Source of the DNA: an uncultured Campylobacter sp.
Lineage (GTDB): Bacteria > Campylobacterota > Campylobacteria > Campylobacterales > Campylobacteraceae
Direction of reading: 5' to 3'
Assembly: GCA_934728065.1 (NCBI GenBank)
Contig: CAKVDW010000028.1
Coordinates: 1 to 10,978, forward strand
Length of the DNA stretch: 10,978 nt
Under the pieces are notes generated by a model. That model had not been told where the DNA came from. It did no database searches and saw only the letters and a program-made list of their open reading frames with translations. Within the stretch, counting starts at the first letter, position 1, and each line of letters begins with the position of its first letter. Shown here piece by piece: positions 7,401 to 10,978 of the stretch. A program made the translations under genes and the position numbers.

Positions 7401-7469
7401 AAAACCTTTTTCACTCGCGCAAATATCACGGATTTGCTCTAAAAGCTCATCAAAATAATCACTCCTGCC
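7401..7469 (-). pseudogene. Short remnant resembling the RhuM virulence-protein family
   Basis: Read on the minus strand, 23 codons from 7469 to 7401 contain DYFDELLEQIRDICASEK. As I recall, this closely matches a segment of RhuM-family proteins (DYF-ELLERIRDIRASEKRF). An in-frame TAA lies immediately upstream (7470-7472), no start codon or ribosome site is apparent, and the similarity stops after ASEKGF, just before the frame runs into the 3' end of the barrel gene on the other strand. It is therefore a broken fragment at best. RhuM proteins are often found in islands and on mobile DNA. The match is from memory and short. Confidence 0.45.
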
Positions 7470-7572
7470 TTAGCCTTGCATTGCCAACAAAAAACCTTTT
7501 TGCAAGTATGAGCGGCATCCTCCGCCCAAACCTATTGCAAAACAAAATTTTCATCATTTTAAGCCACAAGCC

Positions 7573-7599
7573 TTTCAAGTGGCTTTTCGCCACTTGAAA
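7573..7599. terminator. Inverted repeat between convergent genes, possible terminator
   Basis: A perfect 11-bp inverted repeat (7573-7583 and 7589-7599) with a 5-base loop sits six bases beyond the ilvC stop, between ilvC and the convergent barrel gene. An alternative 7-bp pairing (7561-7567 with 7579-7585) would exclude it. Neither form has a classical U-run on its 3' side, so termination is inferred from position rather than from the full signature. Confidence 0.4.
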
Positions 7600-7604
7600 A
7601 AAAG

Positions 7605-8603
<999 letters not shown>

Positions 8604-8635
8604 TTATCCTTTCGCTTGATGAATTTAAGCGGAAT

Positions 8636-8665
8636 TTTTATCATTTTTGGCGGTTTTTGATAAAA
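8636..8665 (-). promoter_or_regulatory. Dyad in the ilvC leader
   Basis: A perfect 8-bp inverted repeat, TTTTATCA (8636-8643) and TGATAAAA (8658-8665), flanks a 14-base spacer inside the inferred 5' untranslated region of ilvC. It could fold in RNA or be bound by a regulator. I see no leader peptide rich in Ile, Leu or Val and no T-box features, so classical attenuation is not supported. Confidence 0.35.
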
Positions 8666-8685
8666 TTTCTCTTAAATTTTTCTGC

Positions 8686-8694
8686 ATTATAGCA
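8686..8694 (-). promoter_or_regulatory. Extended -10 promoter of ilvC
   Basis: On the minus strand the sequence reads TGCTATAAT, a perfect TATAAT (8686-8691) with the TG extension. Transcription would start near 8679 and leave a leader of about 79 nt before the ATG, longer than the other leaders in the window, with the dyad at 8636-8665 inside it. Confidence 0.7.
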
Positions 8695-8790
8695 AATTTA
8701 TGTTGCTTTTTTGGCACGAGTGAAAAATCTTTGCCTAAAATTTGTGAAATTTTGGGCGAAAATTTAAAAAATTTAAATTTTTTTAGAAAT

Positions 8791-8899
8791 TTCAAGCACT
8801 TTCAAAATTCCAAACACTTTTAAATTTCAAAGGTTTTTAAAATTCACAAAATCAAAATTCCCAAGCATTTTCAAAATTTTAAAGACTTTTTTAAAAGCA
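8791..8899. repeat. Degenerate A+T-rich short repeats
   Basis: Roughly 17-21-base units of the form CAAGCACTTTCAAAATT recur at 8791-8809, 8810-8828, 8829-8845, 8860-8880 and 8881-8898 with many mismatches. Low sequence complexity makes the exact unit uncertain. Confidence 0.35.
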
Positions 8900-8904
8900 C
8901 CGCT

Positions 8905-8996
8905 TGTCATACTGAGGGCAAAGCCCGAAGTATCCATAAATTTAAAAAGTGCGTCTTAATTTCTTTGTGGATATTTCGCATTCGCTCAATATGACA
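8905..8996. repeat. 92-bp imperfect palindromic repeat element
   Basis: The left arm (8905-8936) begins TGTCATACTGAG and ends GTATCCA. The right arm (8968-8996) is its imperfect reverse complement, ending TCAATATGACA. About 31 bases separate them. The left arm contains its own small hairpin, GGGC-AAA-GCCC (8916-8926). The pattern TGTCAT-x-CTGAG...GAA-x-ATCC resembles a short palindromic repeat that I recall as dispersed in many bacterial genomes, Campylobacterota included. No transposase is nearby, so it is best described as a REP- or MITE-like element. Confidence 0.6.
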
Positions 8997-9025
8997 ACAA
9001 AAAAGTCAATATGACAAGAAAAAAT
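8986..9025. repeat. 20-bp tandem duplication at the edge of the palindromic element
   Basis: TCAATATGACAACAAAAAAG (8986-9005) is followed directly by a copy differing at 2 of 20 positions (9006-9025). The duplicated block contains the terminal TCAATATGACA of the palindromic element, so the element end is present twice. Confidence 0.65.
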
Positions 9026-9072
9026 AACTCAATACAATAGAAAAATTATCAGTATAGCCATAAGCAAAAAAA

Positions 9073-9330
9073 CTACTCCACAAAAATGCCCTTATATCCT
9101 GTTTTTTCTACTGCTTCAAGCAGTTTTTCCTTGCTGGTATTATCCGCACATTCGATTTTAGCGATTTTATCTTTTAATGTAGCCTTAACAAAACTCACGC
9201 CATCAACCTTTAAAAGCTCTTTGCGAACCAAACTCGTGCAAAGTAAGCAGTGCATACCCTCGACAAAGATTTTATATTCAGCCGCTTGCAAACTCGCACA
9301 GCACGCTAACAAAAACACAAATTTACGCAT
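9073..9330 (-). CDS. MerP-like periplasmic heavy-metal-binding protein (HMA domain)
   Basis: An 85-residue protein with a signal peptide (MRKFVFLLACCASLQA, cleaved probably after residue 16) followed by a single ferredoxin-like HMA domain. The metal site is GMHCLLC (25-31) with Cys28 and Cys31; MerP and copper chaperones usually have GMTCxxC, so His replaces Thr. VEKTGYKG (74-81) is the conserved loop facing the site. It probably passes a soft metal ion such as Hg2+ or Cu+ to the MerT-like protein encoded just upstream; which metal cannot be told. A longer frame from 9384 would bury the signal peptide behind 18 hydrophobic residues, so the ATG at 9330, overlapping the upstream stop by eight bases, was chosen. 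It is the last gene of the operon. Confidence 0.82.
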   Translation of the reverse strand: MRKFVFLLACCASLQAAEYKIFVEGMHCLLCTSLVRKELLKVDGVSFVKATLKDKIAKIECADNTSKEKLLEAVEKTGYKGIFVE

Positions 9331-9658
9331 AAAATACCCCCAAAATTTCAGGGTAAAAAAGAACAAAAACAAGCAAAAGCGCACAAAACATTTGAAAAAT
9401 CGCTGCTTTTACCTTGTTTTGACATAAATTTTTCTTACACCTTTGAAAATTCCATAAATATCCCACAAAAAAGCCCACCGCTACAACGCTTAAAGGCACT
9501 CGGTAAGCACTCAACAAATCTGCACCCAAAATCCCAAAAGAAAAGCCAAAGAGCAAAAATAAAAGCGCGGGCAGGCAACACAGGGTTGCCACCACACCAA
9601 AAATGTATGCCAAAGCCAAAAAAATCCTTTCTTTTGCTATGAAGTTTTGAATTTTCAT
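9323..9658 (-). CDS. MerT-like inner-membrane metal transporter
   Basis: A 111-residue membrane protein with hydrophobic segments at about 11-43, 52-70 and 86-106. It has both cysteine pairs of MerT: vicinal Cys27-Cys28 in the first helix (VVATLCCLPALLFLLFGFS) and a second pair, Cys74 and Cys79 (RCKKNLC), in the loop before helix three. The motif CCLPxLxxxxFGFSxG and AYRVPL after it also fit MerT. In mercury operons MerT carries Hg2+ inward from MerP to cytoplasmic MerA; neither merA nor merR is seen here, so the substrate is open. Its start overlaps the upstream transglutaminase gene by ATGA, and its stop overlaps the MerP-like gene by eight bases. Confidence 0.78.
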   Translation of the reverse strand: MKIQNFIAKERIFLALAYIFGVVATLCCLPALLFLLFGFSFGILGADLLSAYRVPLSVVAVGFFVGYLWNFQRCKKNLCQNKVKAAIFQMFCALLLVFVLFYPEILGVFYA

Positions 9659-10743
9659 TTTTCTACCGCTTCATAGCTATATGAAAACTCGTTTGGCTCG
9701 TAGTAGTTAAGCACATTGCCATCAACCTCGCCATAAACATAGCCAAAGTTATTTAAGGGGCTTTGTTCAGGCTGTGGAGACAAGATAAAATCCCTTGCCG
9801 TGTTAAAGCCAAACCAGCACATTTCCCAACTGCCAAAAAGATAGTTTTTAAGCTCTTTGATTTTGGCATCTTCATTGCTTAAATTTTCGGCTAATTTTAC
9901 CTTTGCCACATCGCCCGGGTCGCAAGGTATCCAGCCATAATCCTTGATGAAAAACTCAGCACGGCAATGTTGCGCTTTGGTAATGTTTGCGACTTTATTT
10001 TTCGCACTTCCCATCGCATTTGAAAAGCGAGATTGCCCAAGCCTTATGCCAAAAACTTCCCTTGCAGGTATGCCAACACTTCGGCAAAATGCCACAAAGA
10101 CCGAGCTAATATCCGTGCATTTGCCAAAAAGCTTTTTAGACTCTAAAATCGCCCTTGCATCACCCACACCACAGCCTATAATGCTCTCATCTCTTTGCAT
10201 ATTGCTTGCTACCCACTCAAAAAGGGCTTTTGCTCTACTTAAATCATCTTTTGCCTTTGCTTTTGTGATGATTTCTTGTGCTGTTTTTTTGACTATGCCA
10301 CTTGTTTGAATGTGCGTTGTGGCTTTAAGATATTCTTTTATGTCTTTTGGAATGGCGACTTTTTGGGGCTTTAATGAAAAGTCTATATTGCGCTCAACCG
10401 TTACAATGTCGAAAGAAAGGTCAAGGTAGGGAGATTTGACATTTTCAAATTCAGCATAAAGCGTTGGAATTTGAGTATTTGAGATATAAGCTTTTGTGCA
10501 ATTTCCCACAAAATTTATATCACTTGTAAGGTATTGATACTCTCTAAAAAGTGGCAAAGGTATCCAAAGCCTTGTCATCTTGCCTTTTTCTAGGATTTTA
10601 TGTTTGAGCATAACGCTAAATTCACGCTTTTTAAGCTCTTGCTTTGTGCTTGTTTTACCCTGCATTGACAAGGGCAAACAACAAGCCGCAGCAGTAAGTC
10701 CAGCGAGCTTAAAAAGCTCTCTTCTTGAAACTGAATTTGACAT
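9655..10743 (-). CDS. Tat-exported transglutaminase-like (TGc domain) protein
   Basis: A 362-residue protein with a clear twin-arginine signal, SRRELFKLAGLTAAACC (6-22), so it is probably exported folded. Two adjacent cysteines (21-22) leave a Tat-lipoprotein possible but unproven. The middle carries a transglutaminase/cysteine-peptidase fold: Cys209 in GKCTDISSVFVAFCRSVGIPAR (207-228, key residues Cys209 and Asp211), His259 in AQHCRAEFF and Asp275 in PCDPGDV form the expected Cys-His-Asp triad. Before it, about 40-130 looks beta-rich (WIPLPLFREYQYL), as in other bacterial members of this group. It might be a peptidase, an amidase or a crosslinking enzyme; the reaction is not known. It is first in an operon with MerT- and MerP-like genes. 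AAGGAT precedes the ATG and TATAAT lies at 10771-10776. Confidence 0.85.
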   Translation of the reverse strand: MSNSVSRRELFKLAGLTAAACCLPLSMQGKTSTKQELKKREFSVMLKHKILEKGKMTRLWIPLPLFREYQYLTSDINFVGNCTKAYISNTQIPTLYAEFENVKSPYLDLSFDIVTVERNIDFSLKPQKVAIPKDIKEYLKATTHIQTSGIVKKTAQEIITKAKAKDDLSRAKALFEWVASNMQRDESIIGCGVGDARAILESKKLFGKCTDISSVFVAFCRSVGIPAREVFGIRLGQSRFSNAMGSAKNKVANITKAQHCRAEFFIKDYGWIPCDPGDVAKVKLAENLSNEDAKIKELKNYLFGSWEMCWFGFNTARDFILSPQPEQSPLNNFGYVYGEVDGNVLNYYEPNEFSYSYEAVEK

Positions 10744-10770
10744 TTTTATCCTTTTTTGTGAAATTTAAGC

Positions 10771-10776
10771 ATTATA
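10771..10776 (-). promoter_or_regulatory. -10 box of the transglutaminase-merT-merP operon
   Basis: Perfect TATAAT on the minus strand in the context GCGCTATAATGC, lying between the truD stop and the operon's first ATG. Transcription would start near 10764, about 21 nt before the start codon. No inverted repeat typical of a MerR operator (a long spacer between -35 and -10 with a dyad) is visible around it. Confidence 0.65.
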
Positions 10777-10805
10777 GCGCGTTTTAATAAATGTTTTTTA
10801 ATGGC

Positions 10806-10978
10806 TTAAAGCTCACTCAAAGGCTCTTGCAACAGCTCTTCTAAAATGATAGTGGCGTAGCAGCCTTTTTGCAAAAAAAACTCCACGCAAAAATGCGCCT
10901 TTTCCTCATCGTAGCGACATTGAGCGTTTTGCAAAAAGCTCCACAAAAAGCGGCGCGAGCCTGTAAGGAGCTCTGCAA
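10806..10978 (-). CDS. truD: tRNA pseudouridine synthase TruD, C-terminal fragment (runs off the right edge)
   Basis: The last 56 residues and stop of a gene entering from the right edge. The visible part holds [10 protein letters not shown] and then [17 protein letters not shown], which match the C-terminal TruD pattern G-x-RR...F-LPKGSYAT-LL-EL. TruD makes pseudouridine at position 13 of tRNAs. The usual GSYAT is GCYAT here. The catalytic core is outside the window, so the call rests on this tail alone. The stop lies 63 bases before the start of the transglutaminase gene, which has its own promoter in between. Confidence 0.75.
   Translation of the reverse strand, partial: AELLTGSRRFLWSFLQNAQCRYDEEKAHFCVEFFLQKGCYATIILEELLQEPLSEL

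Noticed and set aside
7470..7560. Minus-strand frame of 32 codons (starting MMKILFCNRFGRR) upstream of the RhuM-like remnant
   Set aside because: It is in a different frame from the remnant, short, without a ribosome site, and resembles no protein I know.
8791..9025. Repeats considered as a CRISPR array
   Set aside because: Units are degenerate, adjoining and A+T-rich, without regular unique spacers, and no cas gene is present.
9086..9427. Plus-strand frame of 113 codons over the MerP-like gene
   Set aside because: It is antisense to the HMA domain with its GMHCLLC site and signal peptide, and lacks a ribosome site.
9073..10743. Calling the operon a mercury-resistance (mer) operon
   Set aside because: No merA reductase, no merR regulator and no MerR-type operator are visible, so the substrate metal cannot be named from MerT/MerP likeness alone.

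Overview
The window looks like chromosomal DNA of a Campylobacter species (Campylobacterota). Three things point there: the operon secG-frr-pyrE-RDD protein-nrdB followed downstream by pcm, which I recall as the C. jejuni arrangement; very A+T-rich intergenic DNA with TATAAT boxes but no clear -35 boxes, as is usual for Campylobacter sigma-70 promoters; and housekeeping proteins that read like Campylobacter orthologues. The species cannot be fixed from sequence reading alone.

Layout. (a) 1-684, minus: 5' part of an unrecognised exported protein with a duplicated module, running off the left edge. (b) 685-830: divergent promoter region. (c) 831-1526, plus: a seven-helix Bax-inhibitor-1 family protein closed by a perfect 14-bp terminator. 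(d) 1578-6764, plus: a likely operon that starts at a promoter with phased T-tracts and carries secG, frr, pyrE, an RDD membrane protein and nrdB, then after a 102-nt gap pncB and pcm. Most junctions overlap or nearly touch. (e) 6783-7382, plus: an outer-membrane beta-barrel-like protein with its own TATAAT promoter. (f) 7383-7604: a short stretch with an apparent RhuM-family remnant and an inverted repeat. (g) 7605-8600, minus: ilvC, with a promoter and a leader dyad. (h) 8601-9072: 472 bp without a gene, holding A+T-rich degenerate repeats, a 92-bp imperfect palindromic element and a 20-bp tandem duplication. (i) 9073-10743, minus: an overlapping three-gene operon for a Tat-exported transglutaminase-like protein, a MerT-like membrane protein and a MerP-like periplasmic metal-binding protein. 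(j) 10806-10978, minus: the 3' end of truD.

Functionally, most of the window is core metabolism: protein export (SecG), ribosome recycling (Frr), pyrimidine, NAD and deoxynucleotide synthesis (PyrE, PncB, NrdB), protein repair (Pcm), branched-chain amino acids (IlvC) and tRNA modification (TruD). The accessory interest is in the flanks. The best candidate for an undescribed system is the transglutaminase-MerT-MerP operon, which has mercury-transport-like parts but no merR or merA beside it. Base composition is split: sampled lines of the housekeeping operon are about 30-37% G+C, while sampled lines of the barrel gene and ilvC are about 47-57%.
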